59,463 bases of DNA from Glycomyces harbinensis (GTDB lineage: Bacteria; Actinomycetota; Actinomycetes; Mycobacteriales; Micromonosporaceae), in NCBI RefSeq assembly GCF_900101745.1, contig NZ_FNAD01000025.1, forward strand, positions 1 to 59,463, read 5' to 3'. Below are positions 6,960-15,280 of the stretch, one piece after another (position 1 is the stretch's first letter; the number at the start of each line of letters is the position of its first letter). The position numbers and the translations under genes were made by a program. The notes under the pieces were generated by a model. The model did not search any database. It had not been told where the DNA came from and worked only from the letters and a program-made list of their open reading frames with translations.

Positions 6960-7892
6960 TCAGCCGCAGTGGCTCCAGGCGCTCGTCCACGTCGTGGAGC
7001 CGACCGAACCGCCCCACTTGACGCAGGTGTTCGGCGCCGACTTCTTGACCGGCCCCGCGTAGTACGAGAAGCTGCCCGAATCCTTCGTCACCGTGCCGCC
7101 CTCCACTTGGAGGGACGCCGAGACCGCGCTGGGGTTGCCGACGCTCGTGTACTTCAGCGTCACCACGCAGTTGTAGCCGTTGGAGCTGTTGTACAGCAGG
7201 AAGACCGCGCCGACGGTGCCCAGCGCGTGCTGGTTGATCTGGCTGTAGCCCGAGCCGCAGACCTCACCCGCGGTGTACGGGTTGCCGCCGCCGGAGCAGC
7301 CGTTCGAGGAGGTGACGGCCTTCTTGGTGCCCAAGGGGACCGAGATGCCCTCGACCACCGGGGAGCGGACCGTCCCGGAGCTGTTGCGCTGCTCGTAGTG
7401 CAGGTGCGGGGCGGTGGAGCCGCCGGTGGAGCCGACGGTGCCGATGATCGTGCCCTGAGAGACGGACATGCTGGAGCCCGGAGCCTTGACCTGGGTGGCG
7501 AGGTGCGCGTAGCGGGTGCTGGAGCCGTCGGAGTGGACGACCTTGACCCACCTGCCGTAGCTGGTGCTGCCCTCGTTGTAGAAGTAGGCGGTGCCGCCGG
7601 CGGTGGCCCGGACGTTCTCGCCGTTGATGGCGTCCGACCCGTACGTCTGCCAGTCGATGGAGTTGCTGGGGTTGTGCCCGCCGCTCCAGTTGTTGGCGTA
7701 GAAGGTCTTGTTGCAGTTGAAGGGGCTCTTGTGGGTGACGGCCTGGATGGAGACGTCCTGGGCGTTGGACACGACGGTGGGGATCGCCGCGCCGGCGGCC
7801 GCGAGGACCAGGGCGCTGATGAGGATGACGAGTCGGCGCGCGCGCCGGGTGCCGGGGACGCGAAGCCACCGGGATCGTCCGGAATTCCGCAT
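6960..7892 (-). CDS. secreted M23-family peptidase
   Basis: A 310-residue extracellular protein. Residues 1-45 contain an Arg-rich n-region and a long hydrophobic signal segment (LVILISALVLAAAGAAIPTV). A LytM/M23 zinc metallopeptidase domain spans about 55-190, with the first metal-ligand pair in GGHNPSNSIDW, then RYAHL, and the second ligand motif APHLHYEQ. The remaining 110 residues carry four cysteines (CSGGG, VCGSG, NCVVT, NTCVKW) and may bind cell wall. It probably cleaves peptidoglycan or other peptides outside the cell. The ATG at 7892 follows AAGGAGG at six bases. It lies immediately beyond the tnpB right end. Confidence 0.88.
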   Translation of the reverse strand: MRNSGRSRWLRVPGTRRARRLVILISALVLAAAGAAIPTVVSNAQDVSIQAVTHKSPFNCNKTFYANNWSGGHNPSNSIDWQTYGSDAINGENVRATAGGTAYFYNEGSTSYGRWVKVVHSDGSSTRYAHLATQVKAPGSSMSVSQGTIIGTVGSTGGSTAPHLHYEQRNSSGTVRSPVVEGISVPLGTKKAVTSSNGCSGGGNPYTAGEVCGSGYSQINQHALGTVGAVFLLYNSSNGYNCVVTLKYTSVGNPSAVSASLQVEGGTVTKDSGSFSYYAGPVKKSAPNTCVKWGGSVGSTTWTSAWSHCG

Positions 7893-8000
7893 GAGGAACC
7901 TCCTTATTGCGAGTCGGGGTCGCGCTGGGGTGAGGAGCGCTGGCCTTCATGCGTGAATAGGACGATATCGGAGTTTTTCTTCGTGGGGAAGGTCACTGAT

Positions 8001-8013
8001 GAAGAATTTCTTC
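8001..8013. promoter_or_regulatory. palindrome upstream of M23 peptidase
   Basis: GAAGAA-T-TTCTTC, a perfect 6+6 inverted repeat about 110 bp upstream of the peptidase start in a locally AT-rich stretch. Possible operator; no binder identified. Confidence 0.3.
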
Positions 8014-8072
8014 TTACGAGATCCTTGCGGGCGTTCGCTCTCGACGGGGAACGCGACCTGGGGGAAGGGTCA

Positions 8073-8102
8073 GCCGCGCCGCCGGTTCCCCGTCGGCGCG
8101 GC
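8073..8102 (-). terminator. GC-rich hairpin downstream of ABC exporter operon
   Basis: A 9-bp perfect stem (8073-8081 with 8094-8102) with a 12-nt loop, in the gap between the exporter operon end and the M23 gene. Confidence 0.4.
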
Positions 8103-8132
8103 CTGCTGCTTGACCGGTGTCCACTTATACAA

Positions 8133-8150
8133 GGCCCGCGCAAACGGGCC
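8133..8150 (-). terminator. hairpin after ABC exporter permease
   Basis: GGCCCG (8133-8138) pairs with CGGGCC (8145-8150) around CGCAAA, eight bases beyond the permease stop. Confidence 0.45.
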
Positions 8151-8158
8151 CGCGGCCG

Positions 8159-8956
8159 CTACTTGTAGAGCGCCTTCGACAGCCGCTTCTGCGCCACCCA
8201 CATGCCGACCACGCACAGCGCCAGGAGGTAGGCGATGTGCAGGAGCATCCAGGGGCTGGGCTGGCCGAGGCTGAGGCCGCGGACGAGCTCGATCCCGTGG
8301 TACAGCGGCATGACGTAGACGACCGGCTGCACGAAGGCCGGGTAGGCCTCCACGGGCGTGAACGTGCCGCCGAACAGGAACATCGCGAACACGACCGCGT
8401 TCATCCAGTCGAAGTCGGTCCACTCGCGAAAGAGCGTGGCGAGCGTCAGGCCGATCCCGGCGAACGCGAGCGCGATGAACACGCAGGCGGGCACGGCCAG
8501 CAGCGACCACCAGGAGTCGAGGAGGCCGAACAGCCCCATGATGACCACGAACGCGCCGATGTAGGTGCCGCCGCGGATGAGGGCCCACCAGACCTCGCCC
8601 AGGGCCACGTCCCAGGGCCGCAGCGGGGTGTTGAGGATGCCGTCGTAGACCTTCATCCACTTGAACTTCGCGAAGACGTTGATGGAGGTCTCGGCGAGCA
8701 CGCCCATCATGGCGGCGTTGGCGAGGATCGCGGGCGCGACGTAGGCGGTGTAGGAGACGGTGGAGCCGTCGGGGAGCGTCAGGTCCCCGACGAGGGAGCC
8801 GACGCCGAACCCGAAGGCGAACAGGAACAGCAGGGACTCCACGGCGCCGGAGACGATGAGGACCCAGGCGCGGCGCATGGCGATCCAGTTGCGGTTGAGC
8901 AGGGCGCCGGAGGAGCGGAGGGTGGCGCGCGCGGCGCTGTAGGCGATGACGGACAC
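8159..8956 (-). CDS. ABC-2 type transporter permease
   Basis: A 265-residue membrane protein with about six hydrophobic helices and an ABC-2 core of the DrrB/NodJ type. Conserved features include the amphipathic AFAKFKWMKVYDGILNTPL region and the late FLFGGTFTPVEAYP reentrant turn. It is third in an ATPase-permease-permease operon, with nine bases from the preceding permease. The GTG start at 8956 has GGAG six bases upstream. It likely pairs with the other permease as a heterodimeric channel for drug, polyketide or lipid export; the substrate is not readable. Confidence 0.88.
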   Translation of the reverse strand: MSVIAYSAARATLRSSGALLNRNWIAMRRAWVLIVSGAVESLLFLFAFGFGVGSLVGDLTLPDGSTVSYTAYVAPAILANAAMMGVLAETSINVFAKFKWMKVYDGILNTPLRPWDVALGEVWWALIRGGTYIGAFVVIMGLFGLLDSWWSLLAVPACVFIALAFAGIGLTLATLFREWTDFDWMNAVVFAMFLFGGTFTPVEAYPAFVQPVVYVMPLYHGIELVRGLSLGQPSPWMLLHIAYLLALCVVGMWVAQKRLSKALYK

Positions 8957-8965
8957 GCTGGGCTC

Positions 8966-9781
8966 CTAGAAGTTCAGGCGGCGCTGGATGACGCGGCGGG
9001 CGATGAACCACCCGGCGACGGCCAGTGCGACCAGGTAGGCGATGTGGGCGGCCGGCCAGAGCGCGGGGGCGACGTCGGCCGTGGCGGCGCGGGCGAGTTC
9101 GGTGCCGTGCCACAGCGGCGAGAGCCACACGAGCGGCTGGAGGAAGCCGGGCATCTCGCTGGCGGGGAAGAACACCCCGGAGAACAGGGAGATGGGCATG
9201 ACGGCGAACCGGAAGATCATGTTGAGGTTCGCGTCGTTCTTCAGGCTGGAGGCCCAGAAGTGGAGCCAGGGCGCGAGCGAGGCCGACACGAGCGCGGCCG
9301 CGACGACCGAGAGCGCGGCCCACCAGGACGTGTAGACGCCGAAGAAGGCCATGACGATCGCGACGATCGTGCAGTTGGTGAAGGGCCGGAAGATCACCGA
9401 GTAGGCGAGGTGGCCGTTGAGGATGTCGATGGGGCGCAGCGGGGTCGCGCGCTGGGCGAGGTAGTGGCCTCCCCATTCGTGGTAGCCGCCGAAGACGGGG
9501 AAGACCATGTCGTTGCCGAGCATCATGACCGCGACCGAGCAGATCAGGCCCGGGGCGATGAACTCGGCGTACGTGAGGCCGCCGATGGAGGCGGGGTCGA
9601 TGTAGGCGCCGACGCCGATGCCGACCGAGACCATGTAGAGGACCGGGAGGAGCACGGAGGTGAAGACGGTGCCGTGCCAGATGTGCTTGTAAAGGGCGAG
9701 TTGGAGGGTGAAGGCCCGCCAGGCGCCGGTGAGGGGGGAGGGCGCGGTGCGGTCGGCGACCGTGCTGACGGCGGTGCTCAC
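8966..9781 (-). CDS. ABC-2 type transporter permease
   Basis: A 271-residue membrane protein homologous in layout to its downstream neighbour: FGGYHEWGGHYLAQRATPLRP corresponds to the KWMKVYDGILNTPLRP segment of the other, and FSGVFFPASEMP to its late turn. The GTG start at 9781 overlaps the ATPase stop by four bases (GTGA), indicating translational coupling. Upstream in-frame codons belong to the shadow of the ATPase gene. Confidence 0.88.
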   Translation of the reverse strand: MSTAVSTVADRTAPSPLTGAWRAFTLQLALYKHIWHGTVFTSVLLPVLYMVSVGIGVGAYIDPASIGGLTYAEFIAPGLICSVAVMMLGNDMVFPVFGGYHEWGGHYLAQRATPLRPIDILNGHLAYSVIFRPFTNCTIVAIVMAFFGVYTSWWAALSVVAAALVSASLAPWLHFWASSLKNDANLNMIFRFAVMPISLFSGVFFPASEMPGFLQPLVWLSPLWHGTELARAATADVAPALWPAAHIAYLVALAVAGWFIARRVIQRRLNF

Positions 9782-10731
9782 GTCTCGTCCTCCACCAGGG
9801 CCCGGCCGGTGAGGCGCAGGAAGACGTCTTCGAGGGTGGCGCGGCGGGCCAGCATCGAGGTGGGCCGGATGTCGCGGGCGTCGAGCGCGGCGTTCGTGTC
9901 GTCGGCGTCGTCGGTGTAGACGAGGATCTTGTCGGGCAGGGACTCGATCTGGGCGCCGACGCCGGTGAGGGTGAGGGAGAGTTCGGCGAGCTCGGTGGTG
10001 TGGGCGGGGCCGAAGCGCAGCTCCACGACCTCCTTGGTGACGTGCGTGTCGATGAGTTCGCGCGGGGAGCCGGCGGCGATGATGCGGCCCTCGTCCATGA
10101 CGACGAGGCGGTCGCACAGCTGCTCGGCCTCGTCCATGTAGTGCGTGGTGAGCAGGATGGAGACGCCGCGCTGCTTGAGCTGGAACAGGCGCTCCCAGAC
10201 GAGGTGGCGCGCCTGCGGGTCGAGGCCCGTGGTGGGCTCGTCGAGGATCACCAGGTCGGGGTCGTTGATGAGGGAGCGGGCGATCGCCAGGCGGCGCTGC
10301 ATGCCGCCCGACAGCTCCGAGACCTGGTCTTTCGCGCGGGGCGTGAGCTGCACGAAGTCGAGGAGTTCGGCGGCCTTCTCGCGGGCGTCCTTCTTCTTGA
10401 TGCCGAAGTATCCGGCGTACACGACGAGGTTCTCGAAGACGGTGAGCATCCCGTCGAGGGTGTTGTCCTGGGGGACGACGCCGAGGCGGGCCCGGATCGC
10501 GGCGCCTTCGGTGCGGGGGTCGCGGCCGAAGACCTCGAGGCTGCCGGAGGTGGGCTGGGAGACGCAGCCGATCATCCGCATGGTGGTGGACTTCCCGGCG
10601 CCGTTCGCGCCGAGGAAGCCGAAGGCCTCGCCCCTGAGGATCTCGAAGTCGACGCCGCGGACGGCCTCGTGCTCGCCGTAGCTTTTCCGCAGGTCGACGG
10701 CGCGCGCGAGGATCTCGTTGTGAATTGGCAT
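9778..10731 (-). CDS. daunorubicin/NodI-type ABC transporter ATPase
   Basis: A 317-residue ATP-binding subunit. Walker A is GANGAGKST, the Q-loop is VVPQD, the signature is LSGGM, Walker B is LVILDEP, and the switch histidine is TTHYMDEAEQL. The C-terminal extension of about 80 residues is usual in DrrA-like subunits. First gene of the exporter operon. A TAGGGT -10 element lies six bases before the ATG with no Shine-Dalgarno, so it is predicted to be leaderless. Confidence 0.92.
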   Translation of the reverse strand: MPIHNEILARAVDLRKSYGEHEAVRGVDFEILRGEAFGFLGANGAGKSTTMRMIGCVSQPTSGSLEVFGRDPRTEGAAIRARLGVVPQDNTLDGMLTVFENLVVYAGYFGIKKKDAREKAAELLDFVQLTPRAKDQVSELSGGMQRRLAIARSLINDPDLVILDEPTTGLDPQARHLVWERLFQLKQRGVSILLTTHYMDEAEQLCDRLVVMDEGRIIAAGSPRELIDTHVTKEVVELRFGPAHTTELAELSLTLTGVGAQIESLPDKILVYTDDADDTNAALDARDIRPTSMLARRATLEDVFLRLTGRALVEDET

Positions 10732-10737
10732 GGGGCA

Positions 10738-10743
10738 ACCCTA
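10738..10743 (-). promoter_or_regulatory. -10 element of leaderless ABC operon promoter
   Basis: TAGGGT on the minus strand, six bases before the ATG at 10731. Confidence 0.45.
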
Positions 10744-10959
10744 AGCGGAGGGACCGACAACCGTCCAACGCTTTTGAAGTGAATCCTTCATAATTTTATC
10801 GCCAGAGAATCTAGTGCAGCGATCGCGTTCGTGTAAAGGGTGGGGCGCAAAAGGTAGGGCAAGCACTACCCCCATTGACGGGTCAGCAGTAGCGACAAGT
10901 CGCGCGCGAGAGGGGAGGCTTAAGAGGTCGACCACTAACCCGACAGATCGGAAGTTTCC

Positions 10960-12009
10960 ATGACGATGATCACCGCCGAGGCCCCGGCTCCCAAGCGGGC
11001 CGGCAGCGACTTCGCCGAACTCGGACGCCGGATCAACGAGGCGGGGCTCATGAACCGCCGCCCGGCGTACTACGTGATCCGGTTCGCCGCCATGGCCGCG
11101 GTATTCGTCGGCACGTGGGTGGCTTTCGCTCTGATCGGCGACACCTGGCTCCAGATGTTCACCGCCGTCTTCCTGGCGCTCGTGAGCACCCAGGTCGCGT
11201 TCCTCGGCCACGACCTCGCGCACCGCCAGGTCATCCGCAGCCGCGCCACTTCCGAGCGTCTCGGCTGGTTCACCGGCAACCTCTCCAACGGCATGGGCTA
11301 CGGCTGGTGGAACGACAAGCACAACCGCCACCACGCCAACCCCAACCACGAGGAGCTGGACCCGGACGTCTCGCCGGGCCTGTTCGTGTGGTCGAAGCGC
11401 CAGGCGGGCTTCGCGCAGGGCATCGCCACCTGGTTCGGCAAGTACCAGGCGCAGCTGTTCTTCCCGATCCTCCTCCTCGAGGGCATCAACCTCAACTGGT
11501 CGGGCATCAAGTCGGTCATCAAGCCGGGCCTGAAGAACCGCGGCTGGGAGGCCCTGTTCCTGGCCGTCCACTGGGCCGCTTACCTCAGCGCCCTGTTCAT
11601 CGTGCTCTCCCCCGGCAAGGCCGTCGTGTTCCTCCTGGTGCACAAGGCCGTGTGGGGCCTGTACATGGGATCGGTGTTCGCGCCCAACCACAAGGGCATG
11701 CCGACGCTCGTCGGCGAGACCGAGCTGGACTTCCTGCGCAAGCAGGTGCTGACCTCGCGGAACGTCAAGGGCGGCTGGTTCACGAACTTCGCCCTCGGCG
11801 GCCTGAACTACCAGATCGAGCACCACCTCTTCCCGGCCATGCCCTCGGTGAACCTGAACCGGGCGCAGCCGATCGTGGAGCAGTTCTGCGACGAGAAGGG
11901 CATCCCCTACCACGCGACCGGCCTGTTCGCGTCCTGGAAGGAAGTCCTCACGGAACTGCACGCCCACGGCGAACCGCTCCGGAACCCGGTTCCCTCCAAG
12001 GTCTTATAG
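10960..12009 (+). CDS. membrane fatty-acid (acyl-CoA/acyl-lipid) desaturase
   Basis: A 349-residue di-iron desaturase with three histidine boxes: HDLAH (84-88), HNRHH (121-125) and QIEHH (285-289). The Gln in the last box is typical of front-end-like and DesA3-like actinobacterial enzymes. About four membrane helices lie in two pairs (40-80 and 190-225). It introduces a double bond into a fatty acyl chain and needs an electron donor that is not encoded nearby. GGAAG lies six bases before the ATG, and a strong intrinsic terminator follows, so it is probably monocistronic and divergent from the ABC exporter. Confidence 0.92.
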   Translation: MTMITAEAPAPKRAGSDFAELGRRINEAGLMNRRPAYYVIRFAAMAAVFVGTWVAFALIGDTWLQMFTAVFLALVSTQVAFLGHDLAHRQVIRSRATSERLGWFTGNLSNGMGYGWWNDKHNRHHANPNHEELDPDVSPGLFVWSKRQAGFAQGIATWFGKYQAQLFFPILLLEGINLNWSGIKSVIKPGLKNRGWEALFLAVHWAAYLSALFIVLSPGKAVVFLLVHKAVWGLYMGSVFAPNHKGMPTLVGETELDFLRKQVLTSRNVKGGWFTNFALGGLNYQIEHHLFPAMPSVNLNRAQPIVEQFCDEKGIPYHATGLFASWKEVLTELHAHGEPLRNPVPSKVL

Positions 12010-12024
12010 ACGCTGAAGTACGAA

Positions 12025-12053
12025 GCCGCCCGCGATCTCGCGGGCGGCTTTTT
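12025..12053 (+). terminator. intrinsic terminator of desaturase gene
   Basis: A perfect 10-bp stem (12025-12034 with 12039-12048), loop ATCT, then five T residues, 15 bases after the stop. Confidence 0.92.
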
Positions 12054-12118
12054 GCCGTCCTCGGGGAGTCGGTGGTCGAGGTTCAGGCGGCGGCGACGAA
12101 GAGGCGGCGCTCTTGCCG

Positions 12119-12161
12119 GGTGGCACTCCGGCCCGCTGGTCCTGTTGGGTCGGGGTTCGGG
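12119..12161 (-). repeat. left arm of inverted repeat flanking HNH gene
   Basis: A 43-bp core identical at 42 of 43 positions to the reverse complement of 14169-14211. Weaker similarity extends over roughly 110 bp (12057-12173 against 14156-14272). Confidence 0.85.
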
Positions 12162-12200
12162 CGGGCAGCGACGAAGAGGACTCATTCCGTCCAGGACGGC

Positions 12201-12270
12201 TGGCGGCTGGCGGCTGGCGGCTGGCGGCTGGCGGCTGGCGGCTGGCGGCTGGCGGCTGGCGGCTGGCGGG
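12201..12270 (+). repeat. heptanucleotide tandem repeat (TGGCGGC)n
   Basis: Ten consecutive 7-bp units, nine exact and the last TGGCGGG. The unit length is not a multiple of three, so copy changes would shift any reading frame through it. Confidence 0.95.
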
Positions 12271-12425
12271 ACGATTTTCCCTGCGCCACAACAAGAAAGG
12301 GATCAATGTGACTCACGTCTCTTTGTCGTAAGTGGATCAACCAATCGCATAAAGTTACGATTGAACTACCGAACAAGCAGACCAAAACAGCCAGGACATT
12401 CGATAACCGGTAGGAGGTGAACCCG

Positions 12426-13988
12426 ATGGCCGCCAAGACGCTCACTCCCCAGGACCGCACCGCACGACGCGAAGCGGCTCGGGCACTCCACGCCTCCCTC
12501 GATGACACTGCGGCTCTGGTCAACGGCGTCTATGCCACCGCCCTGCGACTGGTCATGGACGCCTTCGCCGCCAACGTGCACCGCGAGGTGGACGGCTTCT
12601 CGGCCCAGCGCGACTGGCTGGTCTCGACCTTCGACTTCACCTACTCCGCAGCCGGGAACATCGCCGCGATCGCCAAGCTCGCGAAGAAGTTCACGATCCT
12701 CGCCGACGCGGCCCTGTCCGGGTACGCCCGCATCGACCAGGTCGCCTACGCGGCCGGTCAGCTGCACAAGACTCCCGCCGCCACGCTGTTCGCCCGCACT
12801 CCCTTCCGTGAGCCGGTGGCCTCCCCCTTCGACCCCGAGGTCTCCTGCGACACCCCTGAGGCGCTGGTGTGCGAGTACGCCGCCCACGCCCCCTACCGAG
12901 AGCTGCGCCGCCACCTGGCCGAGCTGCACGCGGGCCTGGCGGAGGAGGCCGAACTCCTCGACGGCCTGGGCGAGAAGTCCCTGCAATACCTCGAGGTCCA
13001 AGAGATCGACGAAGGCGGGATGTGGGCGCTGTCAGGGCTCCTGTCCGCCGACACGGGCCGTCTGCTGGACAAGTACTTGAAGACCGCCTGCCCGCCTCCC
13101 CGCCAGGACGAGACCGACCACCACGGCGTCCTCCCTCCCCAGGCGAACCGGAACGCCGAGGCATTGCACCAGCTCATCGCCGGGTACGGGTCCTCCCCCG
13201 AGGCGGTCAAGCGCCACGGCCACACCGCCACCCTCGATCTGGTGGTGGACATCGAGACCTTGCAGGGCAAGGAGACCGGCCGCATCCCGCTCCTGGAGGG
13301 CCGACCGGTCAGCGTCGCCCAGGCCCGCCTGCTCGCCTGCGAAGCCGGGGTCGTCCCCAGCGTCTTCGACTACGAGAACGGCGAAGCGGTGGAACTCGGC
13401 AGGGCCCTGCGCCTCCCCAACACGGCCCTCCGCCGCAAGCTGGAACTCGAACAGCAGGGCGGGTGCGCCTGGCACGGGTGCGACCGCCCGATCGCCTGGT
13501 GCGAGGCCCACCACCTGGTGCACTGGGCTGACGGCGGCGACACGAACGCCGAGAACCTGATCCTGCTCTGCCGCTTCCACCACGGCCGCATTCACACCGA
13601 CGGCTGGACGGTCGAGAAGACCGGCCCCGGTCAGGCCCTCATCACCCATCACGACGGCCACGAGAGCGCCCCCGCCGACAGCGGGTGCGGCTGCTCCGAC
13701 TGGCGCACCGATGCGGACCTGGACGAAGCCTTCCGAGGCGACAAGACGAACGTCTTCCCCACCGGCCTCTACTCCTCGGAATGGTCCGAGGTGATGGAGC
13801 CGGAGCTGAAAGCGCAGCTCGACCAGGTCAAGCAGGCCAGGGTCTACTACGAGGAATCGCTCTGGCGCAAGCGCACCGGCCTCGGCTCGAATACGAGCGA
13901 AGCTCCGGTGATCGAAGTCGGGGCCATGGCGCCGCCGCCTCCGATCTACGGGGAGCGGGACTCGGTCGAAGACCTCATACCCTTCTGA
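12426..13988 (+). CDS. DUF222 and HNH endonuclease domain protein (13E12 family)
   Basis: A 520-residue protein. A helical DUF222 region fills about residues 20-300. An HNH domain follows at about 345-400: CAWHGCDRPIAWCEAHH, then HWADGGDTNAENLILLC, then HHGRIHTDGW. The cysteines probably bind zinc and the H-N-H residues form a beta-beta-alpha-metal nuclease site. Family members are multicopy in mycobacteria and other actinobacteria; their function is unproven and a mobile or restriction-like role is suspected. The ATG at 12426 has AGGAGG eight bases upstream. Inverted repeats of at least 43 bp lie on either side, suggesting the gene moves or recombines as a cassette. Confidence 0.9.
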   Translation: MAAKTLTPQDRTARREAARALHASLDDTAALVNGVYATALRLVMDAFAANVHREVDGFSAQRDWLVSTFDFTYSAAGNIAAIAKLAKKFTILADAALSGYARIDQVAYAAGQLHKTPAATLFARTPFREPVASPFDPEVSCDTPEALVCEYAAHAPYRELRRHLAELHAGLAEEAELLDGLGEKSLQYLEVQEIDEGGMWALSGLLSADTGRLLDKYLKTACPPPRQDETDHHGVLPPQANRNAEALHQLIAGYGSSPEAVKRHGHTATLDLVVDIETLQGKETGRIPLLEGRPVSVAQARLLACEAGVVPSVFDYENGEAVELGRALRLPNTALRRKLELEQQGGCAWHGCDRPIAWCEAHHLVHWADGGDTNAENLILLCRFHHGRIHTDGWTVEKTGPGQALITHHDGHESAPADSGCGCSDWRTDADLDEAFRGDKTNVFPTGLYSSEWSEVMEPELKAQLDQVKQARVYYEESLWRKRTGLGSNTSEAPVIEVGAMAPPPPIYGERDSVEDLIPF

Positions 13989-14360
13989 AGTCGCCCGCTG
14001 GGGCAGCAATCCCGGCGGGGACGGGAAGCGCACGCCAGTGATGCCTTCCAGCCCGAATCCCGCACGGGGTCGGGCCCCTCGCCATGCCCGGCAACAGCTC
14101 CGAGACGACCAGCGCGCCCGGCAACGAGAACCGACCGCAGTCCCCCGTCAACCCTTTGTCGCCGCCAGCCCGAACCCCGACCCGACAGGACCAGCGGGCC
14201 GGAGTGCCACCGGGAAAGAGTGCCCGCCTCAGTCGCCGCCCGCCTGAAGCCCGACCCCGACTTCGCAGGCAGCCGCAGAGCCCTCCCGAAGGAGAACCCG
14301 CCTCTTCGTCGCCGCCGCAGGAACCGCGACCCCCACCAGTCCGAATCGCGTGAACTTCCG
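13989..14360. other. intergenic region after DUF222-HNH gene
   Basis: A 372-bp gap with no supported gene. It holds the right arm of the inverted repeat (core 14169-14211). A third, more degenerate, direct copy of its distal half lies at about 14288-14335 (shared string GCCTCTTCGTCGCCGCC). Confidence 0.65.
14169..14211 (+). repeat. right arm of inverted repeat flanking HNH gene
   Basis: Reverse complement of 12119-12161 with one mismatch. Confidence 0.85.
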
Positions 14361-15143
14361 CTACTGGAGGGAGACTTCGACTCCCGGGGAGTCGGTGGAT
14401 TCGTGCAGTCTCAGCGTCGCCAGTTCCGTCCCGACCGGCACGTCGAAGACGATCTTGCCCTCGATCTGGTCGCCCGGGTTGACCGCGACGAGCCAGAAGT
14501 CGTTGCCGTCCAGGTACATTCCGACACTCGAGCTGGCGGAGTACTCGTTCCCGTCGGTGTCGTACAGCAGTTGAAGGCTGTCGGAGAAGATCCGGCCCTC
14601 GTCTCCGATGTTCTCCACCGTCAGGTCGACGACCACGAATTCGCCCGCCGCCTGCTTCGTCAAACTCGTGTTCCCGAACTCGGTGAGGCCCTGCTGCAGC
14701 GAGCCTGCGGTGAACTCGAAGACGCCGTCGACCACCGGGGCGGCATCGAGGACTTCGGGGACGGTTCGGGCCTCGGCCTCGAGTTGCTCAGCGCGGTCCT
14801 GGGCGCGGTCCTCGACCGCGTCGGTGATCGCGAACGACAGCATCGACCCCGCCAGCGCCAACACGATGCCGATGATCGACACGATCCAGTGCGACTTGAC
14901 GATCCCGATGACGCCGAGCACGATCGCGGCGATCCCGGCCAGGCCGCCGATGTAGATCCCGACGTCCGGGATGAGGCCGAGCAGCAGCGCCGCCGTGCCG
15001 ACGACCATCGCGAGGACACTGATCGTCTTCGACCGCTCACGGCTCACGCCGGGCGGCTGCGCCGACGGAGGCAGCGGCTCGGACGAGTACGGCGACCGAT
15101 CCTCGTCGGGGCGCTGCGGGTCCGCGGGGGCGGGAAAGGTCAT
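14361..15143 (-). CDS. DUF4190/DUF4352-like membrane protein
   Basis: A 260-residue protein: a Pro-rich cytoplasmic N-terminus (1-38), three hydrophobic helices (about 40-110), and an extracellular domain with an immunoglobulin-like DUF4352/telokin-like pattern (FVVVDLTVENIGDE, LYDTDGNEY, GKIVFDVPVGTE). It probably acts at the cell surface; function unknown. The ATG at 15143 has AAGGA five bases upstream. It lies downstream of dnaG on the same strand, 137 bp away. Confidence 0.72.
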   Translation of the reverse strand: MTFPAPADPQRPDEDRSPYSSEPLPPSAQPPGVSRERSKTISVLAMVVGTAALLLGLIPDVGIYIGGLAGIAAIVLGVIGIVKSHWIVSIIGIVLALAGSMLSFAITDAVEDRAQDRAEQLEAEARTVPEVLDAAPVVDGVFEFTAGSLQQGLTEFGNTSLTKQAAGEFVVVDLTVENIGDEGRIFSDSLQLLYDTDGNEYSASSSVGMYLDGNDFWLVAVNPGDQIEGKIVFDVPVGTELATLRLHESTDSPGVEVSLQ

Positions 15144-15280
15144 GGGAGTCCTTCACAAGAGAGGTGCCGGGCTGGATCAGCCCGGGCACACCTTCCAGTG
15201 TGGTCGAAGGACGGCGCCGCCACCAGGCGCTGGACCGGCGGAACAGCGGCGGGAATCGCGAACGAGCAGGTGGATTCGCC

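Larger units (their letters stand above)
12010..12425. other. intergenic region before DUF222-HNH gene
   Basis: A 416-bp gap. It holds the desaturase terminator, one arm of an inverted repeat (about 12057-12173), a 10-unit heptanucleotide tandem repeat (12201-12270), then about 130 bp that is clearly less GC-rich than the surroundings and leads into the HNH gene. No protein gene is supported. Confidence 0.7.

Noticed and set aside
7893..8158. Possible c-di-AMP (ydaO-type) riboswitch before the M23 peptidase
   Set aside because: Such riboswitches often precede actinobacterial wall hydrolases, but I could not find their conserved core strings on the minus strand of this gap.
12201..12270. Tandem repeat considered as a CRISPR array
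   Set aside because: Units are 7 bp and contiguous with no spacers, and no cas genes are present.
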